Translations under genes and position numbers: made by a program
Assembly: GCA_025765615.1 (NCBI GenBank)
Contig: JAIVFJ010000055.1
Coordinates: 124,001 to 188,000 of the forward strand
DNA: 64,000 nt
Source of the DNA: Zopfochytrium polystomum
Taxonomy: Eukaryota; Chytridiomycota; Chytridiomycetes; Chytridiales; Chytridiaceae
Direction: 5' to 3'
Shown: positions 20,101 through 32,800 of the stretch, in pieces
How positions within the stretch are numbered: position 1 is the stretch's first letter
Layout: the number at the start of each line of letters is the position of its first letter
The notes under the pieces: generated by a model
Databases searched by the model: none
Seen by the model: only the letters and a program-made list of their open reading frames with translations
What the model was told of the DNA's origin: nothing

Positions 20101-22722
20101 TTTACGCAGTCCTTCCTTGGAGATACGATGTCCAAGGAATGGGAGGTCCAGGTGAAAGAGATTGCACTTAGAGGGTTTCAGCTTAAGATTGTATTCGCTG
20201 AAGCGGGAGAAAACACTTTCAAGGTGTACGAAATGTTCGTCAATGGAGTTTGAGTAAACTACAACATCGTCAACATAAACCATACAATATAACCACTTAA
20301 TTCCAGCAAGGACGTGATCCATTGCTCTCTGAAAGGTCGGAGGGCTGTTACAAAGTCCAAACGGCATAACGTTGAACTCGTGAAGTCCTTGTGAGGAAAT
20401 GAAGGCGGTCTTATGACGGTCTTCTTCAGCAACAGGAATCTGCCAGAATCCACTAAGTAAATCCATAGCGCTGAACACATATTTATTACTAATTGCATCA
20501 AAAACCTCCTCTATTCGCGGGAGCGGATAGCGGTCTTTGATGGTGATTTCGTTAACTTTACGAAAGTCAGCACAGAAACGCCATGAGCCATCAGGTTTCT
20601 TTGCTAAAACAACAGGAGCAGCAAACGGGGATTTGCTTTCACGAATCACGTTAGCTTCCTTCATTTTTTGAATATGTTCGCGTAACACTTCAGTTCTGCC
20701 AAGGCCCTCAGGGTAAGGGTTACTTGCAGGAATGCGCGCACCTTCTTGGAGTTTGATAGTGTGCGGCGGTGGAAACTTCTTTCCAGTAATTTTACCAGGT
20801 CGGAAGATATCGATATAGCGATATACTAAATTTTTGAGGCGAGCTACAACGTCGTCACCAAAAGTCTTAGCAATATGCTCTGTTTTCAGTTTGGCCCAGA
20901 TCTCACCATCAGTCATCTGGGACTCAGGTGGGAGATATTCCAGTTTATCTCCTTGTGTTGTATCACGACGAGGCATATCTGCTACAGGAGTAGCTACAGC
21001 TTCAATATTGTCCTCATTTACAAGTGTTTCTTCTGAATCTGATTCAAAAAGACATTCTATCTTAGCCATTTCTTCAAAAGAGGGCGGTACAATAGAATCG
21101 GGGAGGGTCTCCACTGAGCCTTGTGTCGTATATCCTCTTCCTGCATCAGGGAAGCGGGGATAGAAAGATGTACAGGATTTGTCTACATCATCAAGGGCAG
21201 AGAGGAAAGATTCTGTGTCTGCTGGGTTGTGACAATGGGCAATATTCACCATAGTCAGTAGTTGTTCCGGCTCTTCATGGAGCGTATCAGGTACGTCAAT
21301 GATGTAAGATCCTGGATCAGGCGGTACATCAAGGAAATGGGCGACACAAGTTCCTTTCTTTAGAGACACTGGTTTGTCGCGCAGATTTAATAACTGGACC
21401 TTAAAGATCTTAGGACTGCCATCCTCATTATGGAGATCGGCAGCTGTAAATATAGAGCCAGGGAAATGTATTTGGCTCTCCATCAGTGAGCCAACTGGTA
21501 CAGCATGCACAGTTGATTCTTTGAATTGGAGAGGTTGCTGGAGGTGTACTTTCACAGCATGACCGCATCTAGGGTCAAGAACAGTCTTTTCTGCAACAAC
21601 TAGGTCAATAATGTCGCTTGGTACTGCTTCAGCCTGCATAGATTCAGTGCTACGCAGGTAATACAGTAGCGGGGTTTTAAACCAACAATCTTCTCCGCGT
21701 GGCGTAGTGGCTTCCCACATAATTGCCTCGTGTTTGAAGGAGATTATGGCGCTAAAGGCATGCATTGTTGGAGTTCCAATAATGACAGGTTTGGGACACT
21801 GCTGCATTACTGAAAAACGGAGCCATTTTCCACAGGCACCAGATTGTCCAAAATTAACTTTCAGATAAGCATATCCGATAATTGGCACATGTCCTCCAAT
21901 TCCTCTGTTCATCACAGGACGAGAAGGAGGATGGATGGCAGGTGGTTTTGGTAAAGAACTCAGAAAAGAGGTAGTCACAACATTGTGACTAGAGCCGGAG
22001 TCGATAAGACATTCGGGGATAATCTTGCCGTGCACCCACATAGCAGCACGGGCAATGGTTGGAATGTTTTCGTCGAAAGCGACGTAAGACTCAGGGTACA
22101 CGGTTTCATCATAAAACCTTATTTCATCACTAAAACGCACTTGTTTTCTTATTTTCGGAGGTGTTTTACTGGTAGGTTCACCATTTTTACCTTCCGATTC
22201 ATTTTTGGTAACAGACTTGTTATCCTTGTTCTCTATGATTTCTTCTAGAGGTGTTTGGATAACTGGTGTGTTGTCCCTATTTTCTGTCTCAGTGTTGATG
22301 ACAGGTGCTTTCTCCTTATGTTGTGAGGGAGATTTTCCAATGACAGTGTCATCTTCTTTGTCATCGGTGTCGCTAAGTTCTTCAAGCGGTGGTGGAGTGT
22401 CATCTTCAATCCTCTTCAACTCTGCTGTTCGGTTCTGTCGCAGACGCGGCAGAGCCTCCCGGGGGGTCAAAAAGGGAGGGGGTACTTTGAGAGGAGCTCT
22501 CCAAAGTATCAGGAACAGGAGAAGCAGGTTCATCAGCGTCAGAGAAGGCACCACTTGTGGTGGGGGAAACCAGCTCTTTTGGAGGTGGTGTGGGTGCCAG
22601 GTGAACTTTGAAAGGGGAAGGACGAGCCAGTTGTTGCATCCGCAACGTACGGGCAACTGTAGGTGTAATGTGAGGTAAAGGTGGAGTAACAGAGCGTACA
22701 CAAATAACATGGCCGTGGACAC
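17123..22722 (-). CDS. G1 pol: protease-RT-RNase H-EEP-integrase
   Basis: About 1866 codons stay open up to the insertion point. The true start is probably further upstream: residues 1-85 look out of frame, and the gag frame overlaps at a C6 run near 22460. Domains: aspartic protease (LIDSGSSHNVV, D241), a linker (370-470), RT (710-870, CADFRKVN, MPFGLCNSPPTFQRAM, YVDD 816-819), RNase H (960-1085, CDASG, TDHAPL, ADALSR), EEP endonuclease (1186-1475) and integrase (HHCC at H1615/H1623/C1653/C1656; D1685, D1745, E1781). It continues at 9158-10810. All catalytic motifs look intact. The EEP between RNase H and integrase is not part of any Ty3/gypsy layout I know. Confidence 0.9.
18298..19167 (-). 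other. EEP (APE-like) endonuclease domain inside G1 pol
   Basis: Residues ~1186-1475 of the pol frame follow the exonuclease III/APE1 motif order: SSWNVNGL (N1196), CLQETRLG (E1240), LNVYAPSS (Y1315), AGDLNIAH (D1357, N1359), RVDYFLVSND (D1434) and AISDHYRI (D1465, H1466). These are the metal-binding and catalytic positions of the fold that nicks target DNA for non-LTR retrotransposons and incises abasic sites. There is no stop or frameshift between it and the flanking RNase H and integrase, so it would be made as part of the polyprotein. Confidence 0.92.
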
Positions 22723-22775
22723 GCTTGTACTCAGATTTACTACTCACAAATGCACGGAGCTCCTTAGAGAGCGGC

Positions 22776-25700
22776 TTAACAACTGCGTAAGCAGCGGCAA
22801 TCCCATTCAGAGCCATCAGGAGATGGAAAAAACAGGTATGGCAAGTTGTTTTGAAGAGTCAGGCGGGACTCGGTAGGAAAGTGATAAGCAATCCATGTTG
22901 GCTCATTTTGTAAGCGGTCAGGAAAGACTTTAGCAATGGCAAAACCAAGTGTAGGATCGCGTACTAAGTCAGGTGGGATCTCAACTTGACGGGGGAGAAT
23001 GAGTGTCAAGTCAACATGTGGCGCAGTTAATTGGAGCGTCTTGCACATAAAGTGGGTTGACTTCCTTACATACCCAAACAAAATGAGAGGTATGTTCAAA
23101 AGTTGAGCAAAATATTTGTTCAAAAACCACTTTATTTTTCTCATATTCTTTCAAATGAGTAAAAAAGGCATCACTACCGATACGGGAAATGTGTTGAGCG
23201 CCCAATTCAGCAAAAAGGGAATTCAACGCATTGAAGAATCCCCAATTCAAACCATAAACGTGAAGGTTGGGACTGGACTTCTTGAAATCAAACAACAGAG
23301 GCACTGGCGTGGAGTCTGGAGGTTGATCAGTAAAAGAAGTGGGCAAAGAAGGGTCATACTTCTTAGCAATGAGCGCGTCGATCTCTGCAGCATACGGGCA
23401 GTCGTCGCGGAGGTGGCCAGTTTGCTTGCAGCGGTGGCAGGGCATCAAGGCTCGATCGCGTGAAGAAGAACGGGCACGCGTAGGTTCATCAGGACGGCGT
23501 TCATCTCGTCGGTTCGGGACGACGGTCATCACGATGAGAGTCTGAACGACGGTCATCAGAGCGGCGAGAGGAGCCAGAGGGCTGCTGGAAGAAGCTCTGA
23601 CTGAAGTCTTCACCAACGTAAGAGCGTCGAGGTGATAATCCACGAGAGTTGTGATGGTCATGACTATCACGGCTGTCGCGACGGTCACGACTGTCACGGC
23701 GATCAGGATTTTCGTCAAGTCGAACGGTACCTGAGCGGCGATTGTAGGTGGCCTGAAGTAATGACATCCGCTCTGCAACTTGGAGAGGGGTAATGTCTAG
23801 GTCGTGGAACTTCCGCACACCACCTTCGGCTGTGAAGAAGGGTTCAGGCCACCATTTGGTAGCGTAAAAGTTCATCACGGCAGGAATGAATCAGGTATTC
23901 TTTCAGTCGAGTCTCATCATAGGGCTCCTTGAGGTGCTCATTCAACAGACTGAGTTGGTTGAGTGCCACAACTGGGGAATCAACAGCGGCATTGGGCCAG
24001 CGATAATTGATCCACGTGTTGCGAATTTTTTCATCAGCGGTGGGACCAAGGAAGTGTGAGTCAAATTGTTTCAAGAACGAGGTCCATCGCAACTTTTTGC
24101 AGTGATTTGAGAGAGTGGAAGAAATTGCGTCCACTCAGAGTCTCAAAATTCTTGATGGAGAGGAGTCCAACAAAGAAGGAACCGTCGTCCAGGTAGACAG
24201 GGGCCACGGTCATCAACACTGTCTGTCACCATACTGCGGTGAGCGTTGATGAGTGACATGCGAAAACTGAGGATCTCTGGCACATCCTTTGTCATGTCTG
24301 TTGCCTTAAGTATAGGGAGGGCGTTGGCCATACGGTAGGTCTTAACCTCTTCCTTGCTGAAGGCAGGGTTAAGGCCAGTTGTTGGCACAGGCTCATCTGA
24401 AGTATCAGAGTAGGCTGTTTCTCTGCGTCGGTAGGACTGTCGGGAGCTTGACTCAGAGGGGCCGCGCGAGTGACGTAACAAGGGCGCAGGGGTCTGTTCA
24501 CGAGGGCCATTGTCACTAGAATTGTGACTGGGTCCAGACAGTAGAACAGAGGTTCTCCCGGGGCTGTCTGTCAAGCCGCTGGGGGAGTGCAGTGACCTGC
24601 GAGCACGCTCGGCAGAGGCCACAACCGAGGGGTTCGGTAACACATCTGCATCCTTAACCGGTGGAGCAGGGATAATCTTGCGTCGAGGTGGCAAACGAAA
24701 CTGGAACCGTGAACCAGGAGTCGTAAGCAGTGGGAGGGATCTTCAGGATTGAAAGGGCCCACGCAACCCACTGATCGCGGCGCTCAGGTCGAGGCGGAAA
24801 TCCGGCAGCGTGTTGGAGAAAGTCTTCTCCAGCAGAACCAGGCTGCAGGGCGCAGGTCCTCTACAACAAAGAGACCAGAAATGAAGTCAAACTCCGTGTC
24901 AATAGCTTGAACAGCAAAGTACGCAAAGGGCGCTGGTACAGAGCGGAAGCCAGGGTCGTCACGGAGTGTCAGGTGGACTGATTGTAGGCCACGCAACACC
25001 GTCACGAGGGTCGTCGTCTCGCGGCAAAAAGAAGCTGCCAGGAATCCGAAGGGCAGTTGCAGGTGTTCGTCCACAGTGGCGAAGGATTGAGGCGGCCCAG
25101 AGGACAGACCGTCGAAGAAAGCCAGGTCGAACAGTGGTTGCGTACCAGTGGTCGAGGTGCTGGTAGATGCGCGAAGTCTCTGAGACCTCATAGCAATCTG
25201 GAAAAGTTCCGTCCGTTAAGCGTGGAAGCATAACCAGAAATCCATGTCCGAAAGCATCAGGCGTCGGTGAATGCATGGTGAATGCAAATAAGTAGATGCT
25301 CAGTGTGATGTATCCGACTGAGGGGACACCATTGGGGTCGCTAAAGGGGCCTGCATCGAACGGGTCACCACCAGAAGGGCTGTTAGGTGGGCGGGTGTCG
25401 TCACTTTCGCCGTCATCACCATCAGAGCCAGAGTCGTCAGTTCTCTCCTGCTTAGGAGGGAGAGGAGGAGGAGCAGTGGTGTCGTCTGTTGACAGACGAT
25501 GACGAGGGGCAACAGGATCACGCTTGAGTATCGTCATATGGGGAACAGCACTGGTTGGTTGTTGCTCAGGCTTAAGCAAACGAGTGGCCACAGCAGGCTG
25601 TGTGCTGGCCAGCGGTCCATGGGAAGCGACAGTGTCAGGGTGTCGATCATCGGTGCTGCGTGGGTTGATCTTGTGCGCAGCAGGGGCCTTACGAGCGGCG

Positions 25701-26435
25701 GCAGGAGTCTCTTCTGCTGAGAGGGTACTGTCAACAGTAAAGCGGACTCCAGGGTTCTTGGCACGCAAGGGGGAATCGTCCTCATCAGAGGGGAAGAACG
25801 ACTTGAAGCGCTTCTCGCTTGCGACATTGGTGAACACTGGGGTAGTGTGGTCGATGGGCTTTGGGTCCGTAGGTGTAGCAACAGGATTGGCAGTACGCTG
25901 AGTGTTACCAGAGCCGTACGTGCCAGCGAGGCCACAGGCGAAAGTGGGGACCTGGGCGCCAGCGGTAGGTGTCTTGGAAGGCAAAGGCGAGATTGCCATT
26001 GGAGTCGGGTCAGGGACTTCATCGAATGCAGTCTGGAGGTAGTCTGTGATAGTTGACTTGAACGGGGTGCTCAAGACGCCAATGCGTTCCTTTGTAAAGC
26101 GCAAGTCGTATCGTTGAGGCGCGAAGGGGCCATCCAACTGGGAAGAAAGGCCACCAAAAGGCTCGACAGAAGCAGGGGCGGCCTTGATAGGTGTCGAACG
26201 AGCACCAACCTTCTTTTTGCCCTGGGCAGCCTTCGGCCTAGGAACAGTGGGAGGACGGGTGGACGTAGAACCAGTCGGAGTGTAAGGGACTGAAGCTGAA
26301 GTTGTCTCTAAGGACAAGGGTCAGACCTTACACGGTGTTGGTGTACAACTTCATACCCTCAGGGCGGTAGGGGCCCTCACCCGAACGGGAGGCTGAAGTC
26401 GCAGTCTTCGAAGCCACAGTCGTAGTTGAAGCCAT
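22776..26435 (-). pseudogene. G1 gag, frameshifted, with zinc knuckle and intron
   Basis: An ATG at 26435 (MASTTTVASK) opens a frame that continues after a 49-nt intron (26308-26356). The main frame runs to 24959, then coding text passes through several frames: LFDLAFFDGLSS and FISGLFVVEDLRP (24850-25140), PPRRKIIPAPPVKDADVL (24600-24690), a capsid-like helical block with LGPTADEKIRNTW and ALNQLSLLNEHL (23850-24130), an Arg/Asp/Ser-rich tract (23500-23750), and a CCHC knuckle CHRCKQTGHLRDDC (23398-23439). The last part (22776-23144) leads into pol. Several breaks look like single-base indels, one at a C-run; they may be decay or assembly error, since pol is clean. Confidence 0.7.
26308..26356 (-). 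other. Candidate 49-nt intron at the start of G1 gag
   Basis: The minus strand has donor GTATGA, branch-like CTGAC and acceptor CCTTAG. Removing it joins GAG-G to AG-ACA and restores one frame (...RPE-ETTSASVPYTP). Unspliced, the ATG frame stops after 36 codons (TNTV stop). Confidence 0.6.
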
Positions 26436-27105
26436 GAAGGGAAGCTGAAGTTGTTCAGTTGGTTTTTTCTGGAGCAAGTTTTGTTGCAAGCAGAAAAATC
26501 ATCACTCCTTTTTACAGCAATATTTTCGCGTTTTATTATTATTTTTATGCAATTTTCTCAGCATGTGTGTTCTTATGGCACAGCATAGCACAGGGTTCAG
26601 ACAAGCAGAATTGTCTGATCTTTTGTCTTTCAAACTCCGCTTTCTGCAAATGCAGGAAAGACACCAGCTTGGTAATAGAAAAAATTCTATACCTGCGGGG
26701 AGAGACACTTGCCAGGTAATAGGGTGAAATCCGATGTTCAGCAGGGAAAACCACTGGAAAAACAACGGAATCCAGCAAAGTGGCAGAAAACCGTTACATC
26801 ATGTAGTCTGGGATAATAGAGTGAAATTCTACCCCCCAGACTTGGTAAGTTCTGTAATTCTGACGGGTTTTCAGCAGTTTGTACATTTCCTAAACAGGAA
26901 GCAGACAAAGTTGGCTATATTGATATGGATAAAATGAAAAACCAAAAATGGTTGCAGGAACGCGCAGACACGCAGAACTGCAGGGACGCATAAAAGTTGT
27001 AAACACTCGCACTATACAGGGTGCAAGAGAAACAAAAAGAATTCGCATAAAATCATCATAGTAATAAAATGATGGGGATATGTAAATGAATAACACATAT
27101 AGATC
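26436..27105 (-). other. Non-coding interval between ORF-A and gag
   Basis: 670 bp, A/T-rich, without a convincing frame on either strand. It could be an intergenic leader inside G1 that must be spliced, re-initiated or promoted separately for gag expression. Confidence 0.4.
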
Positions 27106-27865
27106 TCAAGCAATATTGGTGTTGTTGTCACTGTTAGAAGTCTCAACAGTGACAGTGGGGTCCGTGGGCACAGGAGCAGTGTTACCAGGTGATACAGCTT
27201 CTGAAGCTGTGGGAGATGTGGGCAACACTAGCGGTGACGAGGGCTCATACACTGAATAAGTGTCGCATGCCTCATCGTTGTCGGCAGAAGCATCACCGAT
27301 GTTGTCTGTGTGTTCCACTGCAGGTGGCGGAGCAGAGCTATACGGGGGCGATGAAGGCGTCACTGCATTGTTTCCAAGAAGAAAGCGCAACACTGCACGA
27401 GCGTTTTCAGGCAGTTGATCCACAATGACGCGAGCTGAAGCTGGAGTGGGGTTCGTCGCAAAATGAGAGACAAGTGAGGCAGGGATGGGATCCTCAGGGA
27501 CCACAACCTGGTGAACAGCAACTTGAGTTTGTTGAGGTCCACCGCCTTGGTGTCCTGCAGCAGAACCTTGAGTGCCACGGACAGTGTCAGCGTCAACACG
27601 AGTGACGTGCTTGTTCTGACATGTGTCTGGTTCCTTTCCTTTGGGCCGGCGGGCGCCAGCACCGTTAGGAGCAGGATCGGCCTTTGAGCGGCGAGACGGC
27701 AGAGGTCGTGCAGGCAATACTCGATCCATGAGAGTGCGAACAACAGTCTCAGCTTGTCCAGCTGCAGCTGAGGAGACGAGGAGGAGGGACATATCCTCAG
27801 CACGTCGGGCGTTCCGATTATATTGGTACTGGAGCTTTGACACGCGGTTGCGCCCGAGTCGGCGG
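27106..27865 (-). CDS. ORF-A, 3' part (extra ORF of G1)
   Basis: The frame reads RRLGRNRVSKLQYQYNRNAR... and ends NNTNIA before a stop at 27106. It is Pro/Ser/Thr/Asp-rich in its second half, with basic patches (PLPSRRSK, RRPKGKE). It is cut from its 5' part at 39189 by element B. With one copy of the CCGT duplication removed, codon phase is exactly continuous (39186-39185-27865). No known domain. Position upstream of gag suggests an accessory or gag-like nucleic-acid-binding protein. The apparent start at 28284 lies inside the LTR of B and is not real. Confidence 0.6.
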
Positions 27866-27869
27866 CCGT

Positions 27870-29846
27870 TGTGAGTTGAACGCCCTGCCTCAGCGGTTGG
27901 GCACGCGTACAGCAGGCTTCGCAAGGTTGTCCTCCGCTCACAGACAGAGGTGGGGGTTCGATGAAATCGGCAGACGTAATGGACTTGGTGTGCGTCTTCG
28001 GGTGTGTTAAGCCCCAGGGATACGCACAGACCAGAGGGAGAAACACAAGGTCTTGAGCGGTGAGAGAGCAGAGATCGATGGCGCTGACGCTTAAGAGCGG
28101 CAACTAAAACCGAAGAAGGAAGACTATTCCCAGACTTTGGCACGTGTAAGGAGACCTTCAACACGCGGGGAACACGGCAAACTGACAGCACAGTACCTTT
28201 GGCACGTGTAAGGAGACCTTCAACACGCGGGGAACACGGCAAACTGACAGCACAGTACCTATTCCCAGACCAAATCGTTCTCAATTAGTTAAAACCTCAA
28301 AGAAAAAGTCCTTCCACCTTTGGCACGTGTAAGGAGACCTTCAACACGCGGGGAACACGGCAAACTGACAGCACAGTACCTATGTGCCCAAGTGGAAGTG
28401 AAGAAGGGGGGGGTGTAAAGGTGAGAAACTAACAAAGTAGAAGGAGTTGAAGCCAAGATCATCACTGAAACAGCAAGACTCACCTATTCCCAGACCAAAT
28501 CGTTCTGAGAATAGGGAGAGAGGAAGAAGAGAGTATGAAAGAACTTGAAAGAGAGGGTATTTTGGCACAGATAGGGAGGAGACAGAGAGAGAAAACTTTG
28601 ACAGGTTTTTGGAAAAAGGTAATAAAACACGTAAAATGACAGCAGGAGCAAGGAGGAGAAGAGGGGAAGTTGAATGGGTATTTTTGCAGAATTTTAGGAC
28701 CAAAATTGGTGGAGGGGTGTGGTTTGGCAGGGTATGGGAAAAGAAAATTTAAAACAATTAGAAAAACACGAAAACACGAACTGGAAAAGGCTTTGAAGGG
28801 GGTATGAGAAAGACACCAACCAAAAAGGGATGGGAGAGACATTTCAAAAACAGAAAAAAAAAGAGAAGAGAGACACCAGAAAATTGGAAAGGACAAAAAG
28901 AAAAGCACAAATAATTAGAAAAGTGAGAAAGGATTGCGCAGCCAATAACTCTACGAAAACAAATGCCCCCACCCTGAAACTTTGAGAGGAGGTAGAAGAT
29001 TGATAGACCTTTCCAACGAGCCAAAAATCAAGCAAATCCGTTCAGAATTCAGTCAGGGACTGGCACACAAAGTGGGGAAAAATCGCCACTAATTGGAAGG
29101 TGTCGAGTGTGGCCCCAAAAACGTCGATTTTGGCCCCCGTTCACGACCTCGTCACACCTGAACGCGCAGAGCTAGCCAGCTGAAATCTTGTATGCAGGTG
29201 GATGATGATAAGAAGGACCGACCCTCAAAAGGGCACCCCGAAAAACGAATCCCCCGAATTTTCGTCGCTGCTGCAAGTGTGCTGATCTAAGTCCATGAAA
29301 AATCAACGAAACCACACCAAAATTGGAGTGCAAACTCGAGTAGTGGCTGATATTGAGTGCACCAAATATGAGCAGCCTACGATGAAAGCCTGAACCATAC
29401 GACTCCTTTGTAGGTCACGTGACCCAGCCCTTTGGAGAGATAGGAAACTTTGAAAATTCGCCGAGATTGGTAGGAGATAGCCACAGCTGCGAAACTCACA
29501 GGCGTTTCTCGAGTAGATATAAAGAGTGTGTGTACCAAAAATCAAGAGAATAGGTCGAAAACTGACATACTCGTCAAAGTAGTGATGTTTCCGCAATTAA
29601 TAAAGATGGCCTTGAACTGTCTGGAAAAGTTGGGGAAAAACCGTAGAGTCTCCAAAATATGACCAAATGTAACCGAGTGCCCTGGCAAGCTGAGAAAAAA
29701 TCGACAAAAATCCTCGACTTAATCTGGCCCACACAATCAAATAGCGACCTCAAATTAATAAGTCTGAAAGAAATCCTCTAATTCGTCGGCTGCAGAATCG
29801 ACCAACACTGCATCGACCCGACCCATGGCGGACCGTTCCGCCGACA
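27870..29846 (-). repeat. Element B 3' LTR
   Basis: 1977 bp. The 3' end of pol (stop at 29755) extends about 90 bp into it. It contains three 62-bp repeats (28136-28197, 28198-28259, 28319-28380), each with a CACGTG palindrome. Confidence 0.9.
28136..28380. repeat. Three 62-bp repeats with CACGTG in LTR of B
   Basis: Units at 28136-28197 and 28198-28259 are in direct tandem; the third at 28319-28380 follows a 59-bp spacer. All start TTTGGCACGTGTAAGG and end CACAGTACC. The 21-bp ATTCCCAGACC... motif also occurs twice (28261, 28484). The same array is at 37475-37719 in the other LTR. CACGTG is a bHLH-type binding core, so this may be an enhancer; that role is inferred. Confidence 0.7.
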
Positions 29847-32800
29847 GTCCCAAAAGGCGCCTGCAGGCACTCGCCGTCCCTTGGCGAAAGGCGAGGGCGA
29901 GGTCGACGATTCCAAGCTCGGAGTCTGAGTCCTCGTCCGCTTCCACAGGGTCGATAGGCGTGTTGTCGAAGAAGAGGCCGGCAGGGTCATCACGAACCTT
30001 GAAAACCTTCAAACGATGCCCTGCAATTGGTCGCATAAGCGGAGTTCCATCAAGCTCACGCAAAAGGTAAGTCCCGCCGCTCCGACTCTCCACAACAATG
30101 AAGGGACCCATCCAGCGATCGTCTAACTTCCGACCCCACTGGTTGTCCAAGGTTGAGTCCCACATTAGCACTAAGTCTCCAGGCTGAAGAGGGGTAGACC
30201 GCATCTGATGCTGATGCCTTGCATTCTGCCGCTCAGCTGCCTCTGTACGCACTCGAGAGAGCGTTGTTCGGGCTCGCTGGATGTCCTCAGCCCTACGTTC
30301 AAGCTGGCGAATGCGAGCCGCAAGGAGATCCTCCCTTGACATTTTCGTCCGCCAGTTGATGACTGAGAAAGACTCCAACATGAAGTCCAAGGGAAAAAGA
30401 GGATCCTGCCCATACATCAAGTAGAATGGCGAGTAACCACGCTTCGTTGTTGTCACCCGCTGAGCGAAGAGACCAAGGGAAAGGTAGCGGGGCCACTTGG
30501 ACTTGTCTGCCCTCGTCAGCTTCTTGATGGCGTTGACCAAGATGGGGTGTGAACGCTCGACAACACCGTTTGCCCTCTGGTTAGACACTGTTGTTGTGTC
30601 AAGATGAATACCGTACCGCTTTGCAGTCTCATCCACTTCCGTCTTTGACCACTCTCCTCCATCGACAGTGATGCTGACTGGATAGCTGAAGCGGTGAAAA
30701 ACGCTCTCAATGGTCCACTTCAACATTGGCCCAAGCGACTTTGTTCTGAATGCGCATGCCTCAGGCCAACCAGTCAAAGCACAAGTGAGATGCCAGATGT
30801 ATCGCCGCCCATCTGATGCGCGATCCATGTGCACCAAATCGCCATACCATACCATCGCCGCTGTCGCTGGTGGCATGATTGGCACAACTGGCTCGTACAC
30901 CGTCCGCTTCGACTGACGCTGACAGTCCTCACACGTCTCAACAAATGACCGCACATCGCTGACCATGTGCGATCGCCAGAAAAATCTGCTGTGCACCTTT
31001 GCATATGTCCCCTCAAACGAAAAGTGACCGCCTCCAACACCCTGATGGCACTCTGCAATAGCCCTACGCTGATCCGAAATCCGGCCCAGAACGCGAAGAG
31101 GTTGCTGCCCGTCAGGCTGCCGCCGAAAGAGGACACTGTCAAGAAGGAAATACTTCTGCACGTCACGAAGAAAACCTCGTCTTCTCGATAAACAGAGGTT
31201 GGGAGGAAGTTCCAAAGAATCCAAGTAGCGCGCAATCTCCATAAGGTAGGGGTCGTCCTCTAGACTGTCGAGCTGCAGCGCCCACAATGACCCAAACGCC
31301 TTCTCCGCTGCCTCCTCCGCCTCCAGAGTTGGATCCCCCTCCACCTCCTCCTGTGGTAGACGAGAGAGGGCATCAGCGACGCTGTTGTTCCTCCCCCGAA
31401 TCGTCCGAAGCTCGACGGGAAAAGTGTAAATGTAGGCAATCCACCGAAGCATGGTGGCGTCAGAAAGACGTGGATTGTTCAACATACCCCTGATGGCTGA
31501 TGCATCCAACTCCACAATGATACGTGGCGCCCCAGCCACCAAGTAGTAAATCCGCCTCAAATTCCGAAAGAGTGCACACAGCTCCTTCTTAATCTGCGAG
31601 TATCGCAGCTCCCCCTCCTTCCAAAGTCCAGAGAAGTATCCAACTGCGTACCGCCTCCCCTCTGTATCCTCCTGCGCCAGGCAAGCCCCTTCGCCAAGAG
31701 GCCCTGCGTCGCAGGTGAGGATGAAGGGTCGATTCTCCAAGTCCGTGTAGTCAGGGCTGCGGAGCGCCGGCGATGAAGAGAGAAGCTCCTTAAGCTGCTG
31801 GAACGCCTCCCCCTGTGGCTGACCCCACTCCCAAGGCTGATTCTTCCGCAAGAGTCTGATGAAAGGCTCGCAGATGATCGAGAAGAACTCAATCCAGACC
31901 CTAAACTGCTGAACAAGTCCAAGAAACTGCCGAACCTCTTTCACGCTGGTGGGAGGCAAGAAGCGTAGCGCCCCCTTCAACTTCTTGGGGTCGATGTGTC
32001 GGCCTTCGATGGAGAACTTAACGCCAACGCCGACAGTCGAAGGGACCGCAATCTCAGTCTTCCCCTTCCCCAGGTGAAGAGTGAGCCCAGAGTTGACCGC
32101 CCTAGTCAAAAGCTCCTCAAGAATGTCTGCGTGGAGCACAACAAATCGTCGGACGCCAGGAACATCTGACTCCACCAGATCATCCTTCGACCCACTGAAG
32201 ACGACCACATCATCAACAAAAGGCCTTGCCTGACCAGACCTGAAAAAGACAATGTTGGAGACTTTCTGGGCATGAGCTGGGGAGTTGGTGAATCCCTGAG
32301 GAAGGCCAACCGTGCTGATCTGCCCAACTGGAGTTCGAACTGCTGTCATCTTCCGGTGCTCGGGGTTGACTGTGATTTGATCAAAAAATGACATGCTGTC
32401 AATACGAGAGTAGATGACGTGTCCTGCCGCCTCAAGTGAGATCTCGTCGATCTTGGGCGGCGACCCCGCCTCGCGGATTGCCACCCTGTTCAATGGCTGC
32501 AGATCCTGGATAAACCGCACATCCTGCTCCTCCTTTGTCGATCCGTCTGACAATCTGACAATCGTCGGCTTCTTTGGGACCAACATCCAAGGAGAGGAGT
32601 AAGGACCGTCGCAATGCTCATACATGCCGTACCCCATCCTTTCTGTGATCTTCCTTGTGAAAATTTCCAAAAGAAGAGGTGGTTGGTGGCGATCCTTCGT
32701 GTTCCAGGGCTCGTGAGGTATTGTCCAGATGTTAACTGGAGGAAAGAGATCCGACCTCAAGCGACCCATCTCGCGAAGGTGGACTGAAAAAGCCTTCCTG

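Noticed and set aside
27106..28284. 392-codon ORF taken as one protein
   Set aside because: Its first ~140 codons are LTR sequence of element B. Only 27106-27865 belongs to ORF-A.
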